From Physcocola sp002396385 (GTDB taxonomy: Bacteria; Bacteroidota; Bacteroidia; Bacteroidales; Paludibacteraceae), in assembly GCA_946535435.1 (NCBI GenBank), contig CAMNDM010000003.1:1-64000 (forward strand): DNA of 64,000 bases, read 5' to 3'. Of the stretch, positions 17,120-26,230 are shown in pieces (position 1 is the stretch's first letter; the number at the start of each line of letters is the position of its first letter). The position numbers were made by a program, and so were the translations under genes. Below the pieces are notes generated by a model. It was not told the origin of the DNA. It made no database searches and worked only from the letters and a program-made list of their open reading frames with translations.

Positions 17120-18295
17120 ATGAATAAGGTTGTAGTAATAGGTCGTAATTATACTTCACGTTTGGGTATGATACGTGCATTAGGCAAATGTGGGTACAAT
17201 ATTTATGTTATTAATACAACAAAAAAGAGTGTTAAAGAAGTTGATGCCTATAGCAAGTATGTCTCAACTTATCTTTTTGCTCCAGAACCAGATAGAAATA
17301 TACTCGTAGGAACGATAATGTCGCTGGTTGACAAAACGGAGAAATTAGTGTTGATTCCAGTTGACGATTATGCAGCGTCTGTTGTTGATGAAAATATCGA
17401 TTTGCTAAAAGACTCTTTCGTTTTCCCAAATGTCCAGATGAGGTCTGGTGAAATAAACCGACTGATGGATAAAAATCTACAGAAAAGGTTGGCTAGAGAA
17501 GCTGGCCTAAATGTTGCTGAAGGTTGGGTTGTTGAAATCAAAGACCATAGGTATGAATTGCCAAAAGATATTAAATATCCGTGTTTCCCTAAACCTCAGA
17601 TTAGTTTCAAGGGAAATAAACAGTGTATGGTGAAGTGTGCTGATGAAACTGAACTTAGAAAGGTTTTAGATGCTGTTGCCAAGCAGTTCGATTGTCCGAT
17701 TGTTGTTGAACAATTTGTTGAAATAGAAAAAGAATATGGGGTCTTGGGAGTTGCTGTCAATGGTGATGCGTCTACTCCTGGTCTTGTTGAAAAGATAATG
17801 ATTGGAGACGGCGCACACAAGGGTGTTACTAAAGTTGGCGTCGTAACGGCATTGGAAAAGGATAAAGAATTGGCTCAGAATATACATAAACTTATTCTAT
17901 CTACTCAGTTGACAGGTTTGTTCGATATTGATCTATACGAAAATAATGGCCGTGTGTATTTTAATGAGCTGAACCTTCGGTTTGGGGCGTTTGGATATTC
18001 TATTTTTTGTGCGGGTGCCAATCTGCCTGAATTTTTTGTTCGATCTGTCCTGCTTCAAAATGTAAACAGCTCGTTAGACGTTGCTCGAGAGAAAACGGTA
18101 TGTATAAGTGAAAAAGTTAATGCAGACGATTTCTTGGCTGGTTTTTATGATTATAAAGAGTATAAGCGCTTAAATGAGTCCGCTGATTTCTCTTTCTTGA
18201 AAGATGGGGATGACTTTTATCCTTATTCCGTTTTTAAGTGGAATCTTGTGAAACGCAGAGTGAAAAAGTTTTTGAAAAGAAAGCTCTGCAGATAG
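17120..18295 (+). CDS. ATP-grasp ligase 3 of the capsule locus
   Basis: A 391-residue ATP-grasp protein of a different branch from the two upstream: KVVVIGRNYTSRLGMIRALG at the N-terminus, then CFPKPQISFKGNKQ near the ATP site and YFNELNLRFGAFGYS with the metal-binding acidic and Asn residues. The layout is like D-aspartate-ligase-type and related carboxylate-amine ligases. It starts 5 nt after the flippase. It may attach an amino acid to the glycan. Confidence 0.75.
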   Translation: MNKVVVIGRNYTSRLGMIRALGKCGYNIYVINTTKKSVKEVDAYSKYVSTYLFAPEPDRNILVGTIMSLVDKTEKLVLIPVDDYAASVVDENIDLLKDSFVFPNVQMRSGEINRLMDKNLQKRLAREAGLNVAEGWVVEIKDHRYELPKDIKYPCFPKPQISFKGNKQCMVKCADETELRKVLDAVAKQFDCPIVVEQFVEIEKEYGVLGVAVNGDASTPGLVEKIMIGDGAHKGVTKVGVVTALEKDKELAQNIHKLILSTQLTGLFDIDLYENNGRVYFNELNLRFGAFGYSIFCAGANLPEFFVRSVLLQNVNSSLDVAREKTVCISEKVNADDFLAGFYDYKEYKRLNESADFSFLKDGDDFYPYSVFKWNLVKRRVKKFLKRKLCR

Positions 18296-18341
18296 TGTTT
18301 ATTTCTTTGAAATATTAGAAACTTAATTGGTATTAGGCAAG

Positions 18342-18946
18342 ATGGAGCGTGTTGTGGAGATTATTCCTTTACCCGATAGTATTGGATGGAATGTAATTCA
18401 TGAAATTCTATAAAAAGCTCACGAAATCAACCGGCAAAAAGGTGTCTTTATGAGAACTGCGAATCTTTCAGGAGAGGAACTTAAAGAACGTGTTGGTACT
18501 ACAGGTCAATGTTTTGTTGCTTTGGTTGATGGAACTGTAGCTGGTACAAGTTCTGTAAAAATTGTGAATAGAAATGCATGGTATCACAAAGGCCCTATTG
18601 GTGATTTTATTTTGTCTGGTGTATTGCCTGAATATAAGGGATTGGGTCTTTATGATAAACTTACTGATGCAAGTGTGGATTTCGTAAAGAAAAATGGAAT
18701 TAGTGTGATAGAATTGGATACGGCAGAAGGAAATTCTCTTATGCAAAGTATTTCGTTGAAACACGGGTTTAGATATGTCGCTGTAAAGGCGTCTCCATAT
18801 ATACTAAGCACTATTCTGTTGTAATGGCCAAATGGTTAGGATATGCTCCTTTTTGTGACTTTTATTGTAAGATCCGTTATCAATTACAGTCAATCTTATA
18901 TAAGTTACGTTATAAGCGTGGCCATATAAAACGATTTGGAGTATAG
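18342..18946 (+). pseudogene. Broken GNAT-family acetyltransferase
   Basis: Reading from ATG 18342 gives 23 codons (ending IGWNVIHEIL), then an in-frame TAA at 18411-18413, then in the same frame KAHEINRQKGVFMRTANLSG and a normal GNAT core (VLPEYKGLGLYDKLTD is the acetyl-CoA loop) to a stop at 18822. The family tail then continues in another frame from 18824 as KWLGYAPFCDFYCKIRYQL, ending IKRFGV. I recall such a KWL..P...YCK tail in capsule GNATs of about 200 residues. One nonsense codon and one frameshift therefore explain the locus. A fragment of 124 residues could still be made from ATG 18450. Confidence 0.7.
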
Positions 18947-18957
18947 TTTCTAAGATT

Positions 18958-19905
18958 GTGCCGAATGTTTTTGTGTTAAATAAAATCTGTAGACTATTAT
19001 TATTCGTCCTTGTTAGTTGTTTATTTGTATCGTGTGAAGACGAAAATGAGCAGTCTGCAGATTACGATGTGCTTGTTATAGGAAATTCTTATGCAAGAGA
19101 TGCGTTTAGTTATGTACCTTGTGTACTCGCCTCTGTTAATCCTGATGTTTCTGTAAATCTTTATGTTATAGGCACAAATGGAGCGGATTTAGCGCAGACT
19201 CACAAAAACATATTGGATGGGGAAAAGTGTTTTTTTTACGACAAATATCTTTTTAACAAGGGTGAGTGGACTTCTACAAGTAAATCAAAGGCAGGGAAAG
19301 TTATCACCTCAAAGGAATGGAATCTGATTGTCTTACAGGAAAATAGTGTGGTCGCCACCGACTATAAAAAGACGAAAAAAAATGTGAATAAGTTGGTCTC
19401 TTTACTTCGCAAAAAGAAATGTGAGGCTCCAATTGCTTTTATGTTAAATCCAACACACCCAGAGAATTCTAAATTGTTGGATAGTATTGGCCTGGGAAAT
19501 GATGACGAGTTCTATGTGATAACGGAAGTTGCACAGAAATTGTTAAAAGATGGTGCGGTTGATTTCATTATACCATGCGGGACCGCTATTCAAAATGCTA
19601 GGCATACTTCTTTAAATACATATGGAGATTTTGGACAACTTAGTTTTGACGGTAATCATCTACAAGAGGGATTGCCTTGTTTAATTGAGGCCTACACGGC
19701 TTCGCAATTCTTGTTAGATAAATTCTTGTTGTTTGGAAATATAGATAATAGTTGTTTATTTGTTACAGATGGTTGGATAAAGAATAAAAGAATACCAGGA
19801 CAGCATGGAAATGTGGTCGTGGGTACGTTCTCCGATTATTTGCTGTGTAAAAAGTGTGCTAAGGCAGCTTTAAGTAATCCGTATTCTATTACTCTTCTTG
19901 AATAA
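18958..19905 (+). CDS. DUF4886-like SGNH-hydrolase lipoprotein
   Basis: A 315-residue protein with a GTG start (another GTG at 18970 is equally likely). A hydrophobic leader ends in the lipobox LFVSC, so it is a lipoprotein. The SGNH blocks are visible: GNSYARDA (block I Ser), LIVLQENS (block III) and FDGNHLQEG (Asp and His dyad). DUF4886 proteins of Bacteroidetes have this layout. In a polysaccharide locus such an enzyme may remove or transfer O-acyl groups outside the cytoplasm. Substrate unknown. Confidence 0.7.
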   Translation: MPNVFVLNKICRLLLFVLVSCLFVSCEDENEQSADYDVLVIGNSYARDAFSYVPCVLASVNPDVSVNLYVIGTNGADLAQTHKNILDGEKCFFYDKYLFNKGEWTSTSKSKAGKVITSKEWNLIVLQENSVVATDYKKTKKNVNKLVSLLRKKKCEAPIAFMLNPTHPENSKLLDSIGLGNDDEFYVITEVAQKLLKDGAVDFIIPCGTAIQNARHTSLNTYGDFGQLSFDGNHLQEGLPCLIEAYTASQFLLDKFLLFGNIDNSCLFVTDGWIKNKRIPGQHGNVVVGTFSDYLLCKKCAKAALSNPYSITLLE

Positions 19906-19918
19906 TATAGTAATCGAA

Positions 19919-20338
19919 ATGAAAAAATATAAAATAGGTTATACTCAGGGAACATACGATTTGTTCCATATGGGGCATTTGAATTTGCTTAGAAATGCAA
20001 AAAGTCTGTGCGATAGACTTATTGTTGGGGTTAATAAAGATAACCTTGTTTTTGAATATAAAAATAAAGTACCTGTAATAAATGAATTAGAGCGTTGCGA
20101 GATAATTAAAGAACTGCGTTGTGTCGATGATGTGATTTTATGCGAAACGCTCGATAAAACAGTCGCTTGGAATCGTTTGCATTTTGATGCTGTTTTTATA
20201 GGTGACGACTGGAAAGGAAATGCCCGTTGGAAACAAACAGAGATTGATTTGGCTAAGGTGGGAGCTGATGTCGTTTATTTGAAACATACCGATGGCATTT
20301 CTTCTTCTATGATAAAGGATAAAATGAACGAAAAATAG
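19919..20338 (+). CDS. Glycerol-3-phosphate cytidylyltransferase-like protein (TagD-like)
   Basis: A 139-residue nucleotidyltransferase of TagD length. GTYDLFHMGHLNLL carries the HxGH motif, and GISSSMIKDK near the C-terminus is the ISSS/T signature that binds the triphosphate. The family makes CDP-glycerol from CTP and glycerol-3-phosphate, though ethanolamine-phosphate or other polyol-phosphate relatives exist. ATG 19919 is preferred to an upstream TTG at 19898. The next gene encodes a CDP-glycerol-type transferase, which fits as user of the product. Confidence 0.85.
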   Translation: MKKYKIGYTQGTYDLFHMGHLNLLRNAKSLCDRLIVGVNKDNLVFEYKNKVPVINELERCEIIKELRCVDDVILCETLDKTVAWNRLHFDAVFIGDDWKGNARWKQTEIDLAKVGADVVYLKHTDGISSSMIKDKMNEK

Positions 20339-20353
20339 TAGCACAAATACTTT

Positions 20354-21535
20354 ATGGCTTTTCTAACTCTTTTGGGTAAATACGCAAACAAAGTGCTATG
20401 CGCTTTATTCTCCTTGTTCGTGAGACTTTTTTTTAAGGTCGACAAAAAGAAAGTCCTTTTTTTCAGTAAACCCGACTATGCCGACAATGCAAGGGCTCTG
20501 TCCGAGTATGTTACGTCTACAGAGGGTTCTTCCTATAAGGTCGTTTGGGTAATAGAGAAAGACGAAAACCGTGTTTTGGTTAGGGACGCTTTGGCTTGTG
20601 TACTATACAATAGCTTGAATTGTTATAAGTTGCAGACATTGTTTCACCTGTTGACCGCAAAATACATTTGCTCCACCCATAATTTCCCGTTACCATACAA
20701 AAAGAAGCAAAAGGAACAAGTGTATGTTCGTTTATGGCATGGGTGCGGATATAAAGATAAAACCAGTCGCGATGGCACGCATAAGGTTTTTGATGTGGCT
20801 ATGGTCCCAGGACCTCTGTTCATTAAAACAAAGGCTAGTTTTTGGAATATAGATGAAAAAAATATTATTTCCTTGGGGTATCCACGGTTTGACTGGTTAA
20901 TGAAAAAAAATGAAAAAGCGACCTCTTTTGTTTCTCAAATAAAAGGAGATGCTGAAAAAGTAATTATTTGGATGCCGACTTTCCGGAACGATAAGAACGG
21001 ACTTTACAATGAGACTTCTAGTGTCTCTTCCTTCCCTCTTATAAATGATTTGAATGTATGGATGCAGATTGAACAGATATGTAAGCAGAATCGTGTGGTG
21101 TTGCTTGTTAAACTGCATATATTCCAGTCAGAATATGAGATTCCATTCAAACAAATGTCGAATGTGAAGGAACTCAAAGAAAATGATTATGCTAGCAAAG
21201 GCTTGGCTTTGTATGAGGTCTTGGCCGAAACAGATGCTTTAATTTCCGATTATTCATCTGTTGCTTTCGATTATCTCATCCTTAACAAACCTATTGCTTT
21301 TTGTTTGGACGATTTTGATTTGTACAAAAAGGGACGGGGTTTTATTTTTGAAAACCCTCTGCAATATATGCCAGGACATCACCTCTATAATGTGGATGAT
21401 TTGAAACGTTTTGTTCATGATGTGGCCGTTGGCAATGATGCTCATGCTAACGAGCGACGCAGTGTTCGTTCTGTTGCAATAAGTGAATGTGAATGCTATT
21501 GTAAGATTGTGTGGGGAAAAATAACTTCTTTATGA
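20354..21535 (+). CDS. CDP-glycerol glycerophosphotransferase family protein 1 (TagF-like)
   Basis: A 393-residue peripheral membrane enzyme of the family that builds teichoic acid poly(polyol-phosphate) chains. The family His lies in VRLWHGCGYKDKT and the C-terminal signature is ISDYSSVAFDYLILNKP. A basic hydrophobic N-terminus may hold it at the membrane. It could add one glycerol- or ribitol-phosphate per repeat, or polymerise. It follows the TagD-like gene by 15 nt. Confidence 0.85.
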   Translation: MAFLTLLGKYANKVLCALFSLFVRLFFKVDKKKVLFFSKPDYADNARALSEYVTSTEGSSYKVVWVIEKDENRVLVRDALACVLYNSLNCYKLQTLFHLLTAKYICSTHNFPLPYKKKQKEQVYVRLWHGCGYKDKTSRDGTHKVFDVAMVPGPLFIKTKASFWNIDEKNIISLGYPRFDWLMKKNEKATSFVSQIKGDAEKVIIWMPTFRNDKNGLYNETSSVSSFPLINDLNVWMQIEQICKQNRVVLLVKLHIFQSEYEIPFKQMSNVKELKENDYASKGLALYEVLAETDALISDYSSVAFDYLILNKPIAFCLDDFDLYKKGRGFIFENPLQYMPGHHLYNVDDLKRFVHDVAVGNDAHANERRSVRSVAISECECYCKIVWGKITSL

Positions 21536-21550
21536 TAAGTAGATAAGGTT

Positions 21551-22660
21551 ATGTTTTATATTCTAATATTCTTCATTACACTTATATTTTCTTTGGGAGT
21601 TGATTTCTCTAGGCGAAAAGATGTCAGAGAGGCTTCTTTTATCTTAGTGGTTCTATTTCTGTCGGTTATTGGCGGCATGAGAGACTTGGGTGTTGGTGCC
21701 GACACGCTGGTTTATTCTGAGAGTAGTTATTATGCTGCGAAGGAATTGAATGGCGTAAAAGATTTTTTTACTTCAGAAAGAGATAAAGGATATTTGCTTA
21801 TAAATGTAATAGCTGTGTGGATAGGGGACTTGCATATGGCGCATTTTATAGGACAATTGATAACAAATGGATTGATTTTGTATGCTGGTTTCTTGTTAAA
21901 ATGTAAATATAAACCAATAGTTTTTACTGCTTTTGTGTTTGTTTATCTGTTTGTATTTTATAATCAAACGTATAATTTTATGCGTCAGTACTGTGCTATT
22001 GCGTTTGTTCTGGTTGCATTTTATTATATGCTGTGTGAGCGATGGTGGTTGATGTCTTTATTCATTGCCTTATCGATCTCGTTTCATTTATCGGCATTTT
22101 TGAGCTGCATTATACCAATATACTACTATTTTTGCGTGGTTTGCAAATCTGATAAAATGAAGTGGTTTTCTCTGCTGGGGTCTTTATTGTTGTTTGTGGT
22201 TACTTATCAGTTTTATATGGTCCTTGATAATCTGACGTCTTATGGTTTTGTAGATGAAACTTATCAGAACCGCTATGGAGAAGATGGTCAGTGGGGTGAA
22301 GGACGAAGTCGACTACGTCCGACTTTTATATTTTTATTTTTCGCTGTATTGTATCTTGTATATGTGGCAAATCAACGCAAGATATTGAAAAGTAGGTTTT
22401 GTTTTTTTTGGGGGGCTTTGCAAATTACATATATAGCAATTACAATGCTTTCTTTTGTGGCATCTCAATTGTATAGGTTAGGTCTTTACTTTTATCTTCC
22501 AACTTTGATGCTCGCATCTTTCGTTATTATGACAAAGAAAATTCGCATAATAGAACGTCTCATATTTTTCTCTGTGATAGTGTTAGATTGGTTTATTTAT
22601 GTTTATCTGCACAATAATGCAGAAACAATCCCATATAAATCAGCAGTCCTTGGAATTTGA
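21551..22660 (+). CDS. EpsG-family polysaccharide polymerase (Wzy-like)
   Basis: A 369-residue integral membrane protein with about ten spans. The segment IGGMRDLGVGADTLVY near residue 40 is the conserved R-x-x-x-G-x-D-T loop of EpsG proteins. It presumably polymerises lipid-linked repeat units at the periplasmic face, after flipping by the Wzx-like protein. Very AT-rich, as usual for polymerase genes. Confidence 0.82.
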   Translation: MFYILIFFITLIFSLGVDFSRRKDVREASFILVVLFLSVIGGMRDLGVGADTLVYSESSYYAAKELNGVKDFFTSERDKGYLLINVIAVWIGDLHMAHFIGQLITNGLILYAGFLLKCKYKPIVFTAFVFVYLFVFYNQTYNFMRQYCAIAFVLVAFYYMLCERWWLMSLFIALSISFHLSAFLSCIIPIYYYFCVVCKSDKMKWFSLLGSLLLFVVTYQFYMVLDNLTSYGFVDETYQNRYGEDGQWGEGRSRLRPTFIFLFFAVLYLVYVANQRKILKSRFCFFWGALQITYIAITMLSFVASQLYRLGLYFYLPTLMLASFVIMTKKIRIIERLIFFSVIVLDWFIYVYLHNNAETIPYKSAVLGI

Positions 22661-22741
22661 AATATATTTAAATTTCATAAAATTAGATAACTGCAAAGAT
22701 GTATATAAAGTGTATTTTTGTAAAAGAACTAAGAGGTAAAC

Positions 22742-23662
22742 ATGATTAATTATTCTATAATAATTCCTCATCACAATTGTCCTGATTTGTTACAGCGGCT
22801 TCTTTTTTCTATACCGCAGCGTCCTGATATAGAAATAATAATTGTAGATGATAATAGCGATACGGGAAGAAAAGCAGATGTGGACAGACCTGGTGTATCT
22901 CTCTTTTTCATAGATAAAGAACACACACAAGGACCGGGAAAAGCGAGAAATGAAGGATTGAGGCATGCTTGTGGTAAGTGGATTCTTTTTGCGGACGCTG
23001 ACGACTTCTATAAAGAGGGGTTTCTTGATGTGTTGGATGAATATGTAGAGTCAGATGCTGATGTGGTATATTACAATGTCGAATCGGTTGATAGTGATAC
23101 TCTTAAGCCAGGCAAAAGGAATCGGGCGTTGTTGCATCAAAATTTGATAAAGCAGTTTGATGGTTCGAAATACTCTTCTGATATTTTATTGTACCAAGGT
23201 TTTTCTCCTTGGCGACGAATGATCAAGCGTGAACTTATTGTTGCTTATAATATGACTTTTGATGAGTTTCCGTTGGGAGAAGACACTATTTTTTCGTTAC
23301 AAGTTAGCGCTTTTTCAAAAAAATGGATGGTAGATGATAGAACTGTCTATGTCCTAACTTACAAGGAAGGTAGTATCAGTTATTCAAGAATGACTAAAAT
23401 AAAGTACACTGCTGTTCTAAAGGTTTTGACATGGAGGGAGTTTTTTTATAAAAAACTTGGCTATTCTGAATGGAATAGAGTATGTTACCGCGGTAAATAC
23501 TCAAATAGTCGATTGAAATTTATACTACGAATGTTGAAAAATGACCATATAAATGGAATAAAGGCTTTGCTTTATTATTTTGGACATTATATTTCTATTC
23601 GGAAATTTGCTGATCGCTATTATAATATTCTGGTTAGTAAGGGGTTTAATCCTAATTTATAG
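22742..23662 (+). CDS. Family 2 glycosyltransferase
   Basis: A 306-residue GT-A glycosyltransferase. The start INYSIIIPHHN, the donor-binding IIIVDDNSD and the metal-binding LFADADDFY are in canonical order. The preceding 81 nt contains TATTTTTG at 22713-22720, a possible internal promoter whose -33 half is poor. Its stop abuts the next gene. Confidence 0.88.
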   Translation: MINYSIIIPHHNCPDLLQRLLFSIPQRPDIEIIIVDDNSDTGRKADVDRPGVSLFFIDKEHTQGPGKARNEGLRHACGKWILFADADDFYKEGFLDVLDEYVESDADVVYYNVESVDSDTLKPGKRNRALLHQNLIKQFDGSKYSSDILLYQGFSPWRRMIKRELIVAYNMTFDEFPLGEDTIFSLQVSAFSKKWMVDDRTVYVLTYKEGSISYSRMTKIKYTAVLKVLTWREFFYKKLGYSEWNRVCYRGKYSNSRLKFILRMLKNDHINGIKALLYYFGHYISIRKFADRYYNILVSKGFNPNL

Positions 23663-23671
23663 TTGTTAGAA

Positions 23672-24391
23672 GTGAATACGGCTTTGATTTTCGCGGGAGG
23701 GGCTGGGTCTAGGATGCATACAAAATCAAGACCTAAGCAGTTTTTGGAGTTGAATGGGAAACCCATTCTTATCTATACAATTGAATTGTTTGATAATCAT
23801 CCTCAAATTGATTTTATAGTGTGTGTCTGTTTAGAGTCTTGGATTCCTTTCCTTCAGAAGATGCTTCGAAAGTTTGAAATAAACAAGGTTGTGAAAATTG
23901 TTCCTGGTGGTCTAAGTGGTCAGGAATCTATCTATAAGGGTTTGTGCGCTGTCGAAGACTATGCTAAAGACGAGAATCCGATTGTACTAATCCATGATGG
24001 TGTGCGTCCGTTAATTACCGAGGAAACCATAACCGCTAATATCGAAAAGGTGAAGGAGTGTGGCAGCTGTATTACTAGTGTACCTGCTATCGAAACTGTT
24101 ATTGTATCGCAAGAAGATGGGACGCTCGATATTCCACGTCGTTCTGATTGTATGATGGCCCGTGCTCCACAGAGTTTCTATTTGAACGACATTATAACAG
24201 CACACAGAAGAAGTTTGGCCGAGGGTAAGACTAACTTTATCGATTCTTGTTCTTTAATGAACTACTATGGAATGAAACTTGGGGTGATTGAAGGACCTAT
24301 AGAAAATATAAAAATTACAACTCCTACCGACTTTTTTGTATTTCGTGCAATGGTGGAGGTTCATGAAAATCAACAGATATTCGGATTCTAG
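23672..24391 (+). CDS. IspD/TarI-like cytidylyltransferase
   Basis: A 239-residue nucleotidyltransferase. FAGGAGSRMHTKSRPKQF is the nucleotide-binding loop and IHDGVRPL the metal-binding region of the IspD family. In polysaccharide loci, members beside a dehydrogenase and LicD (Bcs1/TarI type) make CDP-ribitol or a related CDP-polyol rather than an isoprenoid precursor. No ATG is available at the right place. GTG 23672 gives the usual N-terminus, and TTG 23663 abutting the previous stop is the alternative. Confidence 0.8.
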   Translation: MNTALIFAGGAGSRMHTKSRPKQFLELNGKPILIYTIELFDNHPQIDFIVCVCLESWIPFLQKMLRKFEINKVVKIVPGGLSGQESIYKGLCAVEDYAKDENPIVLIHDGVRPLITEETITANIEKVKECGSCITSVPAIETVIVSQEDGTLDIPRRSDCMMARAPQSFYLNDIITAHRRSLAEGKTNFIDSCSLMNYYGMKLGVIEGPIENIKITTPTDFFVFRAMVEVHENQQIFGF

Positions 24392-24394
24392 TAT

Positions 24395-25414
24395 ATGAAA
24401 CAACAAGATGTCGATATAAAGGATTTTGTTTCTTTTTTCCCTTTGAAAGACGAGGTAAAAGACAAACACTTTTGTGTTACTGGCGCTACTGGTCTCATAG
24501 GTTCTGTTCTTGTAAAATGCTTGTTGGCTTTAGACGCTAGTATAAAAGTTACAGTTCCTGTCCGTAATAGAGAGAAGGCCATGGCTGTTTTTGGTGACCT
24601 TTACGGAAGATTGATTGTTGAACAATTTGTCTCTTTAGAAGAATGGAGTGACTCTTTAGAACAGCGTTTTGATTATATTGTACATTGTGCCAGTCCTACA
24701 AATGGTAAGTTTATGCAGGAGAATCCTGTTGATACATTTGCATTGGCTTATCAGTCTACTTACAATCTGCTTCGCACTTGCCAGCGAATGAATATTCAAG
24801 GCTTTGTTTATTTGTCTTCTTTAGAGTACTATGGCCAAATATTAGACGATAGTGTGCCTGTAACGGAAGATGTTCAAGGGTTTGTTGATTCAGTTTCAGC
24901 TCGTTCTTCTTATCCATTGGGGAAAAGAGCTGCTGAATATCTTTGCTACGCCTTTGCTACTCAATATGGAGTAAATGCAAAGGTGGCTCGTCTTACTCAA
25001 ACTTTTGGGGCGGGTGTCGCTCCTGATGATAATAGAGTATTCGCACAGTTTGTTCGTAGTATAATTAATAATAAGAATATTGTTCTCCATACAGCTGGTG
25101 CTTCTGCTAAGCCGTATTGTTATACAACCGATTGTATCTCTGCTATTCTTTATATTCTGCTAAAAGGAGATAAAGGGCAGGCTTATAATGTGGCGAATGA
25201 TGAATCTTATATAAGCATTAAGGAACTTGCCAATTTTTTGTGTGCTACTTTTAATCCTTCAATTTCTGTTAGCACTGAACTTCATAACGACTATGGCTAT
25301 GCTCCAGAAACGAAACTTCGTTTGTCTACTGGCAAATTGAAGGCTTTGGGGTGGAAGCCTCAGTATAGTCTGAAAGAAATGTTCGAACGACTTATTGTAA
25401 GTTTTAACGATTGA
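24395..25414 (+). CDS. NAD-dependent epimerase/dehydratase, extended SDR
   Basis: A 339-residue extended short-chain dehydrogenase. The cofactor loop VTGATGLIGS is unusually far in (near residue 30). YLSSLEYYG and SSYPLGKRAAE hold the catalytic Ser/Tyr and YxxxK. It lies 3 nt after the IspD/TarI-like gene and overlaps licD, an arrangement I recall from LicD clusters. It probably alters a CDP- or NDP-linked sugar. Confidence 0.82.
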   Translation: MKQQDVDIKDFVSFFPLKDEVKDKHFCVTGATGLIGSVLVKCLLALDASIKVTVPVRNREKAMAVFGDLYGRLIVEQFVSLEEWSDSLEQRFDYIVHCASPTNGKFMQENPVDTFALAYQSTYNLLRTCQRMNIQGFVYLSSLEYYGQILDDSVPVTEDVQGFVDSVSARSSYPLGKRAAEYLCYAFATQYGVNAKVARLTQTFGAGVAPDDNRVFAQFVRSIINNKNIVLHTAGASAKPYCYTTDCISAILYILLKGDKGQAYNVANDESYISIKELANFLCATFNPSISVSTELHNDYGYAPETKLRLSTGKLKALGWKPQYSLKEMFERLIVSFND

Positions 25415-25416
25415 TT

Positions 25417-26226
25417 ATGGATGAGACAATGGCTCAACTTCATGAGCGTTTATTGGTGATAATGAGAGAACTTCACAAAATTTGTGAAGATAATGGAATA
25501 AGATATTCTTTAGCAGGTGGGTCTCTTATTGGGGCTATCCGGCACAAGGGGTTCATTCCTTGGGATGATGATATGGACATCTTGATGCCTTATGACGATT
25601 TCCTTCGTTTTAAGGAAATCGCTTTCTCTCTGAAACATGAGTGGTTGGAATTTGCCCATGTGGGTAAGTCTGACAACTACCATAGCTTCATAATGCAGGC
25701 TCAGGATTCGCGTACAACTTTGATTCAAACAAAGAATAATGTACCGATGGGCGTTTTCATCGATATTATTCCATTTGTTCCTGTGGCTGATACTTTTAAA
25801 AGAGCAAAGTTTGAGTATTATTTGTTTAGGATTTTTCACCAACCTTTGCTGCATAAAGACAATTTTTACAAGAATAGGAATGTTGTTAGAGAATATGTTT
25901 TGAAGTTGTTTAGTTTTTTAGCTCCAACGAGATTGATGAAGTTTTTTATAGAAGCACAATTTAACAGACTCAATTCGAAAAAAAGAAAGTTAACTTCCGA
26001 TCCTACTGGCACTATTGGTGGTATTGCTCCTTCTGAACTGTTTGAAGAATATGAACTTGTTAATTTCGAGGGCGATGAATTCTTTGTTTTTAAGAGGTAT
26101 GATGAATACCTCCGTCATGTGTTTGGCGATTATATGCAATTGCCTCCTCCTGAAAAGCAGGTAAACAAGCATGTTCAATACTTGAATGTATCTTTACCTT
26201 ATAGAAATTATAAGGCAGAAAAGTAG
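25417..26226 (+). CDS. LicD-family phosphotransferase
   Basis: A 269-residue protein with the LicD/fukutin signature: YSLAGGSLIGAIRHKG followed by FIPWDDDMDI, where the acidic cluster binds metal. LicD proteins transfer phosphocholine or polyol-phosphate from a CDP donor to a glycan. Three possible CDP-donor enzymes are encoded nearby. The start is ATG 25417, just after the upstream stop (25412-25414). Confidence 0.88.
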   Translation: MDETMAQLHERLLVIMRELHKICEDNGIRYSLAGGSLIGAIRHKGFIPWDDDMDILMPYDDFLRFKEIAFSLKHEWLEFAHVGKSDNYHSFIMQAQDSRTTLIQTKNNVPMGVFIDIIPFVPVADTFKRAKFEYYLFRIFHQPLLHKDNFYKNRNVVREYVLKLFSFLAPTRLMKFFIEAQFNRLNSKKRKLTSDPTGTIGGIAPSELFEEYELVNFEGDEFFVFKRYDEYLRHVFGDYMQLPPPEKQVNKHVQYLNVSLPYRNYKAEK

Positions 26227-26230
26227 TGGT

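Noticed and set aside
23663..24391. Housekeeping IspD of isoprenoid synthesis
   Set aside because: The gene lies beside an SDR and licD inside the polysaccharide operon, which favours a CDP-polyol role, although the sequence alone does not exclude IspD activity.
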